Positions 24,723 through 34,317 of a stretch of DNA of 64,000 nt are shown in pieces; the first letter of the stretch is position 1; the number at the start of each line of letters is the position of its first letter. Source of the stretch: Acidobacteriota bacterium (lineage in GTDB: Bacteria; Acidobacteriota; Thermoanaerobaculia; Gp7-AA8); assembly GCA_019244185.1 (NCBI GenBank), contig JAFATB010000022.1, positions 1 to 64,000 on the forward strand. The letters run 5' to 3'. Made by a program: the position numbers and the translations under genes. Under the pieces are notes generated by a model, which worked only from the letters and a program-made list of their open reading frames with translations, had not been told where the DNA came from and made no database searches.

Positions 24723-27700
24723 TTACGGCGTCGTGACCGTGACGTCGTCGATGAACACGTTGTTGCCGAAGGCGCTGATGCCGAGGAAGCCGAGTTTGAC
24801 GGTCGTGCCCTTGTAGGCGCTGAGGTCGATCGTGTGCTTCTTCCAGCCGGTCGAGCCGTCGTAGCGGTTGATCGCGCTGCCGACGTTCGTCCAGGTCGTG
24901 CTGGTCGAGACCTGCACCTGCACGCGATCGGCGGACGTCGAGTAGCCGGTGTCGTGGTACATCCAGAACGTCAGCGTGGCGGTCGTGGCGGTGCTCGGAA
25001 TGGCGAAGCCGGTGGAGCGGGAGACGCGCGTCTGCGAGCCGCTCGCGGCGTTGTACGAGTTGAACATCCCCATCGCGGTGCCGCCGTGCGGCGTGACGGT
25101 CGGATTCGTTCCCGAGGTCACGAACGTCCAGTTGCCGGCCGTGCCCGACGTATCGGTGACCGTCCAGCCGGTGCTGGAGTCGAGACCGTCGGAGAAGAGC
25201 GTCGTCGAAGCGCTGCAGGTCGCGGTGAAGTTCGTGCCGGTGACGTTCGCGCCGGCGACGGTGACGGACAGGCTGGCGGGCGAGAACGTGCAGCCGCTCT
25301 TCGACGGCGTCACGGTGTAGGTGCCGTTCGCGAGTCCGGAGATCGTGTAGTTGTTCGACGCGTCGCTGGTGGCGCCCTGGCTGCCGGCGGTGACCGTCGC
25401 GCCGGACGTGCCCGCGCTGCCGGAGATCGAGTACGTCGCGGTGGGCATGGTCACGGTGCCGGTGACGGTGAAGTTGCCGGCGGCGTAGCCGTAGACGCCG
25501 AGCCACCACGTGCCGGAGACGGGGTTCGTGGCGGAGCAGGTCTCGTTGCCCGACGACGTGTACGGACGGCAGATGTAGGACGACGAGGTCGGCTTGGCGC
25601 CGGACTGCGTGTAGATGTCGACGTCGCCGGTGGCGGAGGTCGTGGCGAAGGTGAGGTTCGTCGCGCCGGCCGGAACGGTGATGTAGTAATACTTCCACGC
25701 GCCCGCCGCGACGCTCTGGCCGCTGACGGCGACGCCGCTGGTGAGCTGCGTGTCGCCGCTGCCGCACGACGCGGTGAAGTTCGCGGTCACGTTGGCCGAG
25801 GTGATCGTCACCGACTGCGAGGCCGGCGAGAACGTGCAGCCCGACTTGCTCGGCGTGACGGTGTAGGTGCCGGCGGCGAAGCCGGTCATCGAGTAGTTGC
25901 TCGAGGCGTCGCTCGTCGCCGACGCGGAGCCGGCGGTGACGGTGGCACCCGACGTTCCGACGTTGCCGCTGATGGAGAACGTCGGCGCGGTGCAGCTGGC
26001 CGTGAAGTTGATGCCGGTGACGTTCGCCGAGGTGATGGTCACCGAGCTCGAGGCGGGCGAGAACGTGCAGCCCGACTTGCTCGGGGTCACCGTGTAGGTG
26101 CCGGCGGCGAAGCCGGAGAGCGTGTAGTTGTTCGACGCGTCGCTGGTGGTCGACGTCGAGCCGGCGGTGAGCGTCGCACCGGCGGTGCCGGCGCTGCCGG
26201 AAATCGAGAACGTCGGCGAGCTGGAGGTGGTGATCTTCGCCGTCCAGATCTCTTCCTTGGCATTGTTGCGGCGGTCGGTCCAGGAGGGGAAGAACGCGTT
26301 GCCGTAGCCGGAGAGGCTGTTGTAGTCGCCGAACTGGTTACCCGAGTCGGCGCCGCTCACGGTCTCGTCGGTCATCGCGGTGGTGACTTTCACGGCGGGC
26401 TGCCACGTGGCGCCGCCGTCGGTCGACATCTGGTAGTAGACGTCGACTTTCTTGCGCGTGCTGTCGGCGACGGTGTCGTAGTAGATCGCGCCGAGGGTGC
26501 CGTTCGTCTCGTCGACGGCGAGGAACGGATTGAACTGGTCATTGAGGCCGCTCTGGTTGTTGATCTTGACGCGGGCGCTCCACGTCGCGCCGCCGTCGGT
26601 CGAGCGCGAGAACCAGATGCGCGTCTTGCAGGTCGAGGTCGCGCTGGTGCCCGGCTCATTCGCCGCGGCCGTGCAGCCGCTGTCGCCGGAGAGGTCGGTC
26701 CAGAGCGCGTAGACGTTGTTCGTCGTGCCGTTGCGGTACGCGCCGCCGGAGACGTAGACGAGGATGCGGCGGCTGGAGAACGCCGGCACGCCGATGTCGT
26801 ACGAGTCGTACGTGGTGACGAGCTTGACGGGCGTGCCGTAGCTCGCGCCGCCGTTGGTCGACTTCACGACGAAGATGCCGCGCGAGCCGGTGTCGGGGAA
26901 GAAGCCGAAGACGTCGCCGGAGGCGTTGGTCTTGACGTCGGCGCCGATGCACGTGCCGGTGGCCTGCGAGTCGCTGACCTGGATCGGCGAGCCCCAGCCG
27001 GTGGACGTGCGGCGGTTCATGAACGCCGGGTTGCCGTTGTGCCAGATGACGTAGTTGTTGTTCGCGTACGCCGACGATGCGCTGTGGTCGATCCACTGCA
27101 TCTGCTTGTCGGTGTTCGTCTGCGTGCCTGAGATCGTGCCGTCGAAGGTCCACGTGGCGCCGCCGTTGGTGGACTTGTACGACTGCACTTTCAGCACGGT
27201 GCCGGCGGCGTTGATGCCCATCGTGGTCGACCACGCGGTGCCGTCCGAGCTCCAGTCCACCGTCGGATCGGAGTGGAACGAGTCGCCGCTGGCGAGCGAG
27301 AGGTTCGTCTGGCCCCACGTCACGCCGCCGTCGCTCGAGTAGTACACGCCCTGCGTGCCCGAGCTGGCGATGTTGTTCGAGGCGACGATGATCTTGCTCG
27401 GGTTCCAGTAGTTGATGCGGATGTCGGACTCGCTGCGCGACGCGGTCTGCGAGCCGGAGGTGCGGACGTTCGTGCCCGGCGTCGCGGCGTTGCTGACGAT
27501 GCGTCCCGGACCGCCCGGTCCGAGCTCTTCGTCGTCATCGCGGTCGCCGAACTCGCGTCCCGGCGGCATGGTTGCGTCGGGGTTGCCCGGACGGAGGTCC
27601 TGGTGGGTCATCATCCATTCGTAGATTTCCTTGAGAACCAATGGATATCCACCCGTCGCGTCATTCGGGTTGTCGTAGTTGACCTCGGGATGTCCTTTGC

Positions 27701-27953
27701 GCCAGTAGACCTTCAGCCACGGCGGGACGACGCGGTCGCTCGCGTCGCGCGCTTTGAGCTTGCTGAAATCCTGGTTCTCGCGAATGAGCTTCTCGAGCGC
27801 GCTGCCCGGAACGACGTGTCCGGCCGCGAGCTGCTCTTCGAGTCGGGGGAATCCCTTCTGCACCGGGGTAGGGTTGTCGATGCGCCCGGCGGCGCTGACC
27901 ATGGTCGTGCCGAGGAGAAATGCTCCAGCGAGGAGCCCAAACAGTTTCTTCAC
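24723..27953 (-). CDS. Secreted BNR-repeat beta-propeller with repeat and jelly-roll modules
   Basis: A 1,076-residue exoprotein. It has a signal peptide 1-22 and an uncharacterised region 23-165. A sialidase-like propeller at about 170-575 carries Asp-box motifs 'SSDGGVTW' (206), 'STNGGATW' (261), 'STNGGASY' (365) and 'STDGGATW' (451 and 510). Three nearly identical modules of about 73 residues follow at 581-654, 657-730 and 840-913 (each with 'TPSKSGCTFSPAS'). A PPC-type domain lies at about 735-833 and a C-terminal jelly roll at about 915-1076. The start is GTG 27953 with GGAAGG upstream. No sialidase Arg triad is obvious, so binding rather than catalysis may be the role. The repeated modules are also nearly identical in DNA, consistent with recent duplication. 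Confidence 0.88.
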   Translation of the reverse strand: MKKLFGLLAGAFLLGTTMVSAAGRIDNPTPVQKGFPRLEEQLAAGHVVPGSALEKLIRENQDFSKLKARDASDRVVPPWLKVYWRKGHPEVNYDNPNDATGGYPLVLKEIYEWMMTHQDLRPGNPDATMPPGREFGDRDDDEELGPGGPGRIVSNAATPGTNVRTSGSQTASRSESDIRINYWNPSKIIVASNNIASSGTQGVYYSSDGGVTWGQTNLSLASGDSFHSDPTVDWSSDGTAWSTTMGINAAGTVLKVQSYKSTNGGATWTFDGTISGTQTNTDKQMQWIDHSASSAYANNNYVIWHNGNPAFMNRRTSTGWGSPIQVSDSQATGTCIGADVKTNASGDVFGFFPDTGSRGIFVVKSTNGGASYGTPVKLVTTYDSYDIGVPAFSSRRILVYVSGGAYRNGTTNNVYALWTDLSGDSGCTAAANEPGTSATSTCKTRIWFSRSTDGGATWSARVKINNQSGLNDQFNPFLAVDETNGTLGAIYYDTVADSTRKKVDVYYQMSTDGGATWQPAVKVTTAMTDETVSGADSGNQFGDYNSLSGYGNAFFPSWTDRRNNAKEEIWTAKITTSSSPTFSISGSAGTAGATLTAGSTSTTSDASNNYTLSGFAAGTYTVTPSKSGCTFSPASSSVTITSANVTGINFTASCTAPTFSISGNVGTSGATVTAGSASATSDASSNYSMTGFAAGTYTVTPSKSGCTFSPASQSVTITSANVTANFTASCGSGDTQLTSGVAVSGQSVAAGAWKYYYITVPAGATNLTFATTSATGDVDIYTQSGAKPTSSSYICRPYTSSGNETCSATNPVSGTWWLGVYGYAAGNFTVTGTVTMPTATYSISGSAGTSGATVTAGSQGATSDASNNYTISGLANGTYTVTPSKSGCTFSPASLSVTVAGANVTGTNFTATCSASTTLFSDGLDSSTGWTVTDTSGTAGNWTFVTSGTNPTVTPHGGTAMGMFNSYNAASGSQTRVSRSTGFAIPSTATTATLTFWMYHDTGYSTSADRVQVQVSTSTTWTNVGSAINRYDGSTGWKKHTIDLSAYKGTTVKLGFLGISAFGNNVFIDDVTVTTP

Positions 27954-28150
27954 AGACGTTCCCTTCCTGATAACCGCGTTTTTCGGGGGTGAGAAAGGAA
28001 GCTCCTCTACTCAAGGCCTGTGCCGTAGGTAAATCGTTGATTTTTGGAGTTTTTGGTCGCTTTCCTGACCCGAACGGGTCGTGATGACGGGTCACGAATG
28101 GTGCAATGGCGCAGGAAGTGACCCGTACGGAACCGAGCTCGCGCGGCGCG

Positions 28151-29995
28151 TCACCGCCGCCCGCCCACGACCGCGCGCAACGTGCGCAATCGGAGGTCGA
28201 GTTCTTCGGGCGTGACGTTCGCGTATTTCGCAGGCAGGAGGCGGCGGCTGGAGGCTTCGAAGACGGCGAGGAGCTCCATGTATTCGAGCAGCTCGACGTC
28301 GCGGCTGGGGAAGTAGTCGGCCGCGGCGCGGATGAAGCGCTCCTCGCTCACGTCGTCGACGCCTTCGCGCGCGGCGTCGTCGAGCGCCATGAGCACGACC
28401 GCTTCGACGTCGGCGTTGCTGTAGCCGACGAGCTTCTTGGAAAACGAATCGCGGATGGCGGCGAAGTCGACCCGCGTCTTCACCTTGTTCTTGCGCACGA
28501 CGGCGCGGGTGATGTTCTCGACTTCTTCCGGCGTCTGTGAATAGAGGAACGGGATCTTGCGGTCGAGGCGTCCCGCGCGTTTGAGATCGACGTCGAGTTT
28601 GTCGGGACGATTGGTCATCACGAGGAAGAGGATCCGTCCGCGGTTCGACGTGTCGGACATGAACTCCTTGATGCGCGCGATGACGCGTGACGACGTGCCG
28701 CCGTCGCCGTCTTCATCGGTGTTGCCGAACGCGCGGTCGCCTTCGTCGATGATGACCACCACCTGGCCGATGGCGCGGATGACGTTGAGGATCTTCTCGA
28801 GATTGCCTTCCGTCGCGCCGACCCACTTCGAGCGGAAGTTCTTCAGCTTGATCGTGGTGAGGCCGCACTCTTTCGCGAACGCCTCCGCGACGAACGTCTT
28901 GCCGGTGCCCATCGGTCCGGTGAAGAGCACGCCCATCGGCACGCGCGCGGTCTGTCCCTCGCGGATGCTGTTGGCGATGACGTTCAGATCTTTCTTCACT
29001 TCTTCCATGCCGCCGACGACTTCGAAGCCATGCACCGGCTCGACGAACTCGACGAGGCCGAAGCACTCGCGCTCGAGAATCTCGCGCTTGCGCTGCGCGA
29101 TGAGGCGATCGACTTCCTGCCGGGCAATGTCCGTGCGTTGCCCGTCGAGGCGCTCCGGCAGCGACGCGCCCGGCGCGAGCAGCTTCGCGATCTCGTCGCG
29201 GTTCATCCCCGCGGTGAGCTGCGCGAGTTTCTTCGCGCGCTCCGCGACGTCCGCGCCGCTCCCCAGAATCCCCGCGATGAACGTCTCCCGATCGCGCGCC
29301 TCGGTCTCGCTGACCGGCGGCGGCGTGAGGATCGTGAGGATCTGCACGGCTTTGAGTCCCGCCGTGATGTCGGCGTAACGCTCGGTCTCTTTCTCCGACA
29401 GCGACGGATCGGCGAGCGCGGCGGCGGCCTTGCGCGTGTCGCGATCCGGCATCGGCACGTCGACGACGGCGACTTTCGGATTCGAGATCAGCTTCGGCGC
29501 GAGCTCGGCGAGGTTCTCCGCGATCAGGATGACCACGTTGTCGCAGCGCTCGATCTCGGGCAGGAACGACCAGCGGTGCAGCGTGACGACGGCGGCGCGA
29601 TCGCTCTCGCTCTGGAAGTTCGGATCGCCGGCGGGGGAGAGGACTTCCGCGTACTCGAGGATGATCGCGGTGCGCGAGTTGTTGAGCAGCAGGCGTTCGA
29701 GCGCGCCGAGGACGGCGGGCTTCTCGTTGGCGTGGAGTTGTTCGTCCACGGCGCGCTGCCCTTCGGACGGACGCTTGAGAAACCGCACGCCGGTGGCGAC
29801 GTTGTAGACGGCGATGGTGTCCTTCGATTCCTTCAGCAGCACGTTGCCGAGGAACTCGGTGAGCGTGAGCGTCCGTCCGCCGCTCAGCACGACGTCGTAG
29901 ACGTTGCCATGCAGCACGAAGATCGAGGCCTCACCGCGCAGATAGCGGCGGCGGAGATCGTCGGCCCAGCCGGGGAGAATGCGCGGGTCGGACAA
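28151..29995 (-). CDS. AAA+ ATPase, last gene of the PspA/ABC operon
   Basis: A 614-residue AAA+ ATPase. Residues 1-330 form a family-specific N-terminal region, with no membrane helix. The AAA module follows, with Walker A 'GPMGTGKT' (about 358-365), Walker B 'VVVIIDEGD' (about 409-417), sensor 1 'VMTNRP' and an arginine-rich '[12 protein letters not shown]' second-region motif. The lid ends with '[17 protein letters not shown]'. The arrangement is that of a single-ring classical-clade ATPase such as Vps4/FtsH/p97-type modules. The start is a TTG at 29995 with GGAGGT seven nt upstream, overlapping the previous stop. The neighbours imply action on a PspA-like polymer or the ABC complex; that is inference. 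Confidence 0.88.
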   Translation of the reverse strand: MSDPRILPGWADDLRRRYLRGEASIFVLHGNVYDVVLSGGRTLTLTEFLGNVLLKESKDTIAVYNVATGVRFLKRPSEGQRAVDEQLHANEKPAVLGALERLLLNNSRTAIILEYAEVLSPAGDPNFQSESDRAAVVTLHRWSFLPEIERCDNVVILIAENLAELAPKLISNPKVAVVDVPMPDRDTRKAAAALADPSLSEKETERYADITAGLKAVQILTILTPPPVSETEARDRETFIAGILGSGADVAERAKKLAQLTAGMNRDEIAKLLAPGASLPERLDGQRTDIARQEVDRLIAQRKREILERECFGLVEFVEPVHGFEVVGGMEEVKKDLNVIANSIREGQTARVPMGVLFTGPMGTGKTFVAEAFAKECGLTTIKLKNFRSKWVGATEGNLEKILNVIRAIGQVVVIIDEGDRAFGNTDEDGDGGTSSRVIARIKEFMSDTSNRGRILFLVMTNRPDKLDVDLKRAGRLDRKIPFLYSQTPEEVENITRAVVRKNKVKTRVDFAAIRDSFSKKLVGYSNADVEAVVLMALDDAAREGVDDVSEERFIRAAADYFPSRDVELLEYMELLAVFEASSRRLLPAKYANVTPEELDLRLRTLRAVVGGRR

Positions 29996-30925
29996 TCAGA
30001 CCTCCATCGTCTTGAGGATTTTCTCGGTGTCGATCGCCGTCTGGCGGATCGACTCGACGCCGTCGAGCAGGTCGTTGAGCTGGCCGGAGAGCTCGGCCGG
30101 CGACTGCATCATCACGATCTGGTCGGCGATCAGCCGGAACGAGTTCTCGATCAGATCGAGCTGGCCGCGCGCGACGCGCAGGTAGTCGCGCAGCTCGTGC
30201 AGCTTCTCGATGCGCTTCATGATCACGGCGAAGTTTTTCTTCGCGACGTCGAGCTCGGGACCGGAGACGTTCGGCACCTGCATGCGCTGCTGCCAGCGGT
30301 CGCGGTCGCGTTCGAGCTCGCGCAGGTCGATCGTGCCGAGATAGTTCTCGTAGCGCGAGCAGGTGATGGCCATCTCCAGAAACGCGTCGACGAGCCGGCG
30401 CGTCTTCACGAGCTCCGTGCGCAGCAGTTCGCCGGTGAACGACGGGTTCTGCGCGGCGAGGCGATTGATCTCTTCCTGTTTCGCGACGAGATTGTTGACG
30501 CGGTCGCGCTCCTGCTGCGGCAGGTCTTTCATCCGCTCTTCGCGCTCGCGCGCCTCGTACGCGAGCCGGATTTTCTCGAGGCGCGGATCCCACAGGATGC
30601 GCTGCAATGTTTTCGATTCAGGGCCGTGCAGCAGCCAGATCGCTTCGGTGCCCAACGCCACCGCGGCGAGCACGGGGTTCATCGTCACGGCCGCGGCGGT
30701 GAGCGAGCCGAAGAAGAGCGAGAGGTTGTACGGGTTCGAGAATGCGAGTTTGAGATACGGGTGTTTCTCGAACGCGGCGTTGACGACGAGATCCTTCGCC
30801 GTCTCGCGCACGGCCTGCTGCATCTGCTGCTGGGCCGAGGGCGGCGTCACCGTTTTCTGGAGCGCGGGCGTCGCCGTTTTTTGCGGCTGCGGGACCGCGG
30901 GACGCTTCTGTTCGATCGGCGACAC
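29996..30925 (-). CDS. Membrane-associated coiled-coil protein of unknown family
   Basis: A 309-residue protein. It has a Pro/Gln/Thr-rich disordered start (1-40) and a hydrophobic segment at about 64-95 ('LSLFFGSLTAAAVTMNPVLAAVALG') that could span or sit in the inner membrane. A long, charged alpha-helical region with heptad-like spacing (about 105-300) follows, resembling a coiled-coil rod. I do not recognise a family. The start is GTG 30925. It directly abuts the AAA+ gene (TGATTG overlap) and follows the ABC ATPase gene by 22 bp, so it is part of the operon. A membrane tether or adaptor for the AAA+ ring is a reasonable guess, not shown. Confidence 0.8.
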   Translation of the reverse strand: MSPIEQKRPAVPQPQKTATPALQKTVTPPSAQQQMQQAVRETAKDLVVNAAFEKHPYLKLAFSNPYNLSLFFGSLTAAAVTMNPVLAAVALGTEAIWLLHGPESKTLQRILWDPRLEKIRLAYEAREREERMKDLPQQERDRVNNLVAKQEEINRLAAQNPSFTGELLRTELVKTRRLVDAFLEMAITCSRYENYLGTIDLRELERDRDRWQQRMQVPNVSGPELDVAKKNFAVIMKRIEKLHELRDYLRVARGQLDLIENSFRLIADQIVMMQSPAELSGQLNDLLDGVESIRQTAIDTEKILKTMEV

Positions 30926-30947
30926 GACCGTATTGTATCGGTCCGGC

Positions 30948-31841
30948 TCAGGCGGGCGCGTAGATGAGGTCGAGGAGCTGCTTCTCGACGTTGCGGAACT
31001 CGTTCGACGACTTGAGGTGGATCCCGCGCGATTCGAAGAACGGCACGTCGACGCGATGCAGGATGTGCGTCGGGCGCGGTGCGAGCACGTACACCGTGTC
31101 GGCGACGTACACCGCCTCGGAGACGTCGTGCGTGACGAACAGAATGGTGTTGTCTTCGTTGCGCGAGACGTCGAGCAGAAGGCTCTGCATGCCCCAGCGC
31201 GTCTGCGGATCGAGCGCGCCGAACGGCTCGTCCATCAACACGAGCTTCGGATGGTTGATGAGCGTCCGCGCGATGGCCACGCGCTGCTTCATGCCGCCGG
31301 AGAGATCTTTCGGATAGCGCTCCGCGAACTCCGCGAGCCCGACCTGCTCGAGATACTTCTGCGATTCGGCGCGGCGTTTTTCTTTCGGCACGCCCTGCAG
31401 CCGCGGTCCGTACTCGACGTTCTCGCGCACGGTGAGCCACGAGAACGACGTGTAGGCCTGGAAGACCATGCCGCGATCGCGGCCGACGTCCGTGACCGGC
31501 ACGCCGTCGACGAAGACTTCGCCGCGCGTCGGCGGAAGCAAACCCGCGACGGCTTTGAGGATCGTCGACTTGCCGCAGCCAGAGGGGCCGAGGAAGACGA
31601 TGATCTCGCCGCAGCCCGGCTTGTCCGCGACGTCGAGCGTCACCTCGCGCACGGCTTCCGTCGAATTGCCGTGGCGATCGATGTACGTGACGCCGAGGTC
31701 GTCGAGGCGCAGCTTCGGCGTGCCGTCGACGCGCTGGGCCTCGTACGTGCCGCGCTTGAGGTTGCGGTCCGACGGCGTGACGGCGACGGTGCCGGGCTCG
31801 CCCTGTTGCGGCGTGAGCGGCGGTTTCGTGTTCGTCGCCAT
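30948..31841 (-). CDS. ABC transporter ATP-binding protein (SsuB/TauB/NrtD type)
   Basis: A 297-residue ABC ATPase. A 45-residue polar extension precedes the nucleotide-binding domain. Walker A is 'GPSGCGKST' (about 85-93), the Q-loop 'VFQAYTSFSWLTV', the signature 'LSGGMKQR' (about 180-187), Walker B 'LVLMDEPFGALD' and the H-loop 'FVTHD'. Sequence style matches the nitrate/sulfonate/taurine (NitT/TauT) importer group, and 'SFSWLTVRENVEYG' is characteristic. ATG 31841 shares one base with the stop of the permease gene. It would energise the permease at 31841-32644. Confidence 0.93.
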   Translation of the reverse strand: MATNTKPPLTPQQGEPGTVAVTPSDRNLKRGTYEAQRVDGTPKLRLDDLGVTYIDRHGNSTEAVREVTLDVADKPGCGEIIVFLGPSGCGKSTILKAVAGLLPPTRGEVFVDGVPVTDVGRDRGMVFQAYTSFSWLTVRENVEYGPRLQGVPKEKRRAESQKYLEQVGLAEFAERYPKDLSGGMKQRVAIARTLINHPKLVLMDEPFGALDPQTRWGMQSLLLDVSRNEDNTILFVTHDVSEAVYVADTVYVLAPRPTHILHRVDVPFFESRGIHLKSSNEFRNVEKQLLDLIYAPA

Positions 31842-32644
31842 CAGGCGTCCTCCCTCCAGCGGAAGAGGATCGACGACAGCGCACGGATGAACTGATCGGT
31901 GAGGATGCCGATGCCGCCGATGACGATGAGGCCCGCGAACGACCACGACGCCTTCTGGTGCGTGCGCGCGAGCTCCACCATGTACCCGAGTCCGTGCTCG
32001 GGGTTCACCGCTTCGGCGAGGATGACGTACGTCCACGAGATCGCGTTCATCACGCGGAACGAGTCGAAGATCTCCGGCAGCGCCGCCGGCACGAGCACCG
32101 TTCGGATGACCTGCCACTTCGACGCGCCGAGCGTCAGCGCTGTCTGCACGAGTTCCTCGGGCACCAGACGGATCGCGGAGACGACCACCGGCAGGAGGTA
32201 GACGAAGACGCCGAGAAAGAGGAACGCGATCTTTTCCTTCTCGTAGATGCCGAACCAGAGGATGAGCAGCGGGATGAACGCGGAGATCGGCATGTAGCGC
32301 AGCGGCGCCATGATCGACTCGAACACCGCGTGCAGCGGCGTGAACGCGCCCATGAAGATGCCGAGCGGCAGCGCGATGCCGGCCGCGAGGAGAAACGCGA
32401 GCACGATGCGCCGCGTCGAGATGAGGATCGCGGTCATGAGGTCGTAGCGGAAGAAGAGCTGCAGCGTGCCGCGGATCGTCTCGGTCGGCGAGGGGAGAAA
32501 GTCCGGCGGCGCGAAGCCGCCGTAGCTGATGAGACACCACACGCCGAGGACGAGCAGCGGCATGACGATGCCGAGGGCCGCCGACATGCCGCGCGGGAGC
32601 GGCTGCCGGATCGACCAGATCGATGCGCTGCGCGATCTCGCCAT
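31841..32644 (-). CDS. ABC transporter permease (NitT/TauT type)
   Basis: A 267-residue inner-membrane permease with about six helices. The EAA-like loop 'ALTLGASKWQVIRTVLVPAALPEIFDSFR' lies around residues 170-198, the contact for the ABC ATPase. 'LPSPTETIRGTLQLF' near the start is a usual feature of SsuC/TauC-like permeases. Its ATG overlaps the end of the substrate-binding gene and its stop overlaps the ATPase start, so the three are tightly coupled. The transported substrate is unknown. Confidence 0.92.
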   Translation of the reverse strand: MARSRSASIWSIRQPLPRGMSAALGIVMPLLVLGVWCLISYGGFAPPDFLPSPTETIRGTLQLFFRYDLMTAILISTRRIVLAFLLAAGIALPLGIFMGAFTPLHAVFESIMAPLRYMPISAFIPLLILWFGIYEKEKIAFLFLGVFVYLLPVVVSAIRLVPEELVQTALTLGASKWQVIRTVLVPAALPEIFDSFRVMNAISWTYVILAEAVNPEHGLGYMVELARTHQKASWSFAGLIVIGGIGILTDQFIRALSSILFRWREDA

Positions 32645-34272
32645 TACTGCGTCGCCAGCACCACTTTGATCTCGGTGCGGCGATTCAGCTGCCGTCCGGC
32701 CTCCGTCGCGTTGTCGGCGATCGGATTCGTCGAGCCGCGGCCGATGGTCTGGAAGCGGTTCGGATCGATGTTCGGGAAGTTCTGCACGATGTAGTTCTTC
32801 ACCGCGAGGGCGCGGCGCTCGGAGAGCGTCATGTTCGCCTGCGGCGCGCCGGTCGCGTCGGTGTTGCCTTCGACGCGCAGGTACGTGTTGCCGAACGACG
32901 TCATCGTGTCGCCGAGCGAATCGAGGACGAAGAACGAGCCGGGCATGATCTGGTCGGAGCCGGGCGTGAAGTGAATCTCGATCTGCTTGTTGATGATGGC
33001 GCGGTCTTTCACCGACGGCGGCTTCGCGGCCACCTTCGGCTCCTCGACCTTCTGCGTCGCGTAGTCGGATGCGAGCGCGGAGACGAACTGCGTGTCCGCC
33101 CAGTCCTTCGCCTCGACCGGACGCGTGACGAGACCCTTCTTGCGCCAGATCACGAACGCGGTGTCGAAGAGCGTGTCGTAATGCGCGCGTCCGCCGGAGA
33201 GGCCGTAGAACTGCGCGTTGTCGGCGTACGGCGTGAGCTTGAGTCCGGAGAGCATGCCGGAGACGGTTTCGTCGTCGAGCTTGAGCGCCTTGCCGACGAT
33301 CGCGTTCGAGCCGGCCGGATCGTTCTTCATCTGCTCGATGCCTTCGAACCAGCCGTGCACGAAGTCGCGCAGCGTTTCCGGCGCCTGCTGGATGATGTCC
33401 TGCCGCGCCACGAGCGTGTCCGCGATGATGTTCGTCGCGGCGGTCGTGGAGACGAGGACGTGCGCCGCATCGCCGCGCGCGGCGACGGCCGCGGAGAGAT
33501 CCGGCTCCCACGTCACGGCGGCGTCGACCTGGCTGGCCTTGAACATCGCCGCGGCCGCGGGCGCGTCCGTCGAGAAGATGATGTTCTTCTCGACCTCGTT
33601 GCGATCGGCGGGGCTGAGGCCCGACTGCGACAGCAGATACAGAAGCAAAAAGTGCGACGGCGTGAACTGCGTGCACGCGATCTTGTGGCCTTTGAGGTCT
33701 TCGATCGATTTGATCGTCGCGAGCGAGACGATGCCGTCGCCGCCGCGCGACCAGTCCTGCATCATGATCGAGCGCGCGTGCTGGTTGTTCTCGCTCAGCA
33801 CCGACGCCTCGCGCGCCCAGTTGTCGACCGTGTCCCACATGACGTCGATGTCGCCTTTGCGGAACGCGGCGAGCTTCGCCGCCGGGTCTTCGATGAGGAC
33901 GAACTTCACCTCGGTGTTGAACTTCTTCTGATACATCGACGCCGGATTCGGATCGAGCCCGCCGTTGTAGACGATGCCCGGCGAGTGGCCGGCCCACGTG
34001 TTAATGGCCACGACCAGCGGGCGGTTGAGGCGTCCGCTGCCCTGCAGCGCGACCGGCTGCACGCCGTTCGAGCCGGCGTCGCGCGCGGCGTCGGCGGGCG
34101 CGTTCTTCAGCGCGTCGAAATCAGTCTTGGATACGTCGCCGGACGCGCTCTTCGACTCTTCGCCTCCGGCCCACTTCTTCACGTCGGCGCCTTTGTAGTG
34201 ATAGACGGCGTAGCCGACGACGACCAGGATGACGGCGGTGATGAACAGCTTCGCGAACGGGGTGAGTCTCAT
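32644..34272 (-). CDS. Membrane-anchored substrate-binding protein fused to OmpA domain
   Basis: A 542-residue chimera. One N-terminal helix (about 7-28) is uncleaved-looking and anchors it in the inner membrane, followed by a linker. A periplasmic binding domain at about 85-400 ('LVVAINTWAGHSPGIVYNGG', 'FRKGDIDVMWDTVDN') is the SsuA/NMT1-like type. The C-terminal OmpA/MotB domain at about 428-540 has 'GNTDATGAPQANMTLSERRALAV', with the TD and LSxxRA residues that hold peptidoglycan's diaminopimelate. So the transporter's ligand sensor is tethered to both membrane and cell wall. It lies 45 bp after the PspA gene and overlaps the permease start. Most binding proteins of this class have no OmpA domain; this is the unusual part. 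Confidence 0.9.
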   Translation of the reverse strand: MRLTPFAKLFITAVILVVVGYAVYHYKGADVKKWAGGEESKSASGDVSKTDFDALKNAPADAARDAGSNGVQPVALQGSGRLNRPLVVAINTWAGHSPGIVYNGGLDPNPASMYQKKFNTEVKFVLIEDPAAKLAAFRKGDIDVMWDTVDNWAREASVLSENNQHARSIMMQDWSRGGDGIVSLATIKSIEDLKGHKIACTQFTPSHFLLLYLLSQSGLSPADRNEVEKNIIFSTDAPAAAAMFKASQVDAAVTWEPDLSAAVAARGDAAHVLVSTTAATNIIADTLVARQDIIQQAPETLRDFVHGWFEGIEQMKNDPAGSNAIVGKALKLDDETVSGMLSGLKLTPYADNAQFYGLSGGRAHYDTLFDTAFVIWRKKGLVTRPVEAKDWADTQFVSALASDYATQKVEEPKVAAKPPSVKDRAIINKQIEIHFTPGSDQIMPGSFFVLDSLGDTMTSFGNTYLRVEGNTDATGAPQANMTLSERRALAVKNYIVQNFPNIDPNRFQTIGRGSTNPIADNATEAGRQLNRRTEIKVVLATQ

Positions 34273-34317
34273 GACGAACCTTTCTGCATTACGACACGCG
34301 ACGTCGACGACGCTGCG

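Noticed and set aside
24834..27131. A 765-codon plus-strand frame opposite the beta-propeller gene
   Set aside because: Composition is typical of an antisense shadow (Arg/Val/Gly/Ala) and the minus-strand gene has clear signal peptide and Asp-box motifs.
29030..30967. A 645-codon plus-strand frame over the AAA+ and coiled-coil genes
   Set aside because: Shadow of two well-supported minus-strand genes; runs across both without a domain.
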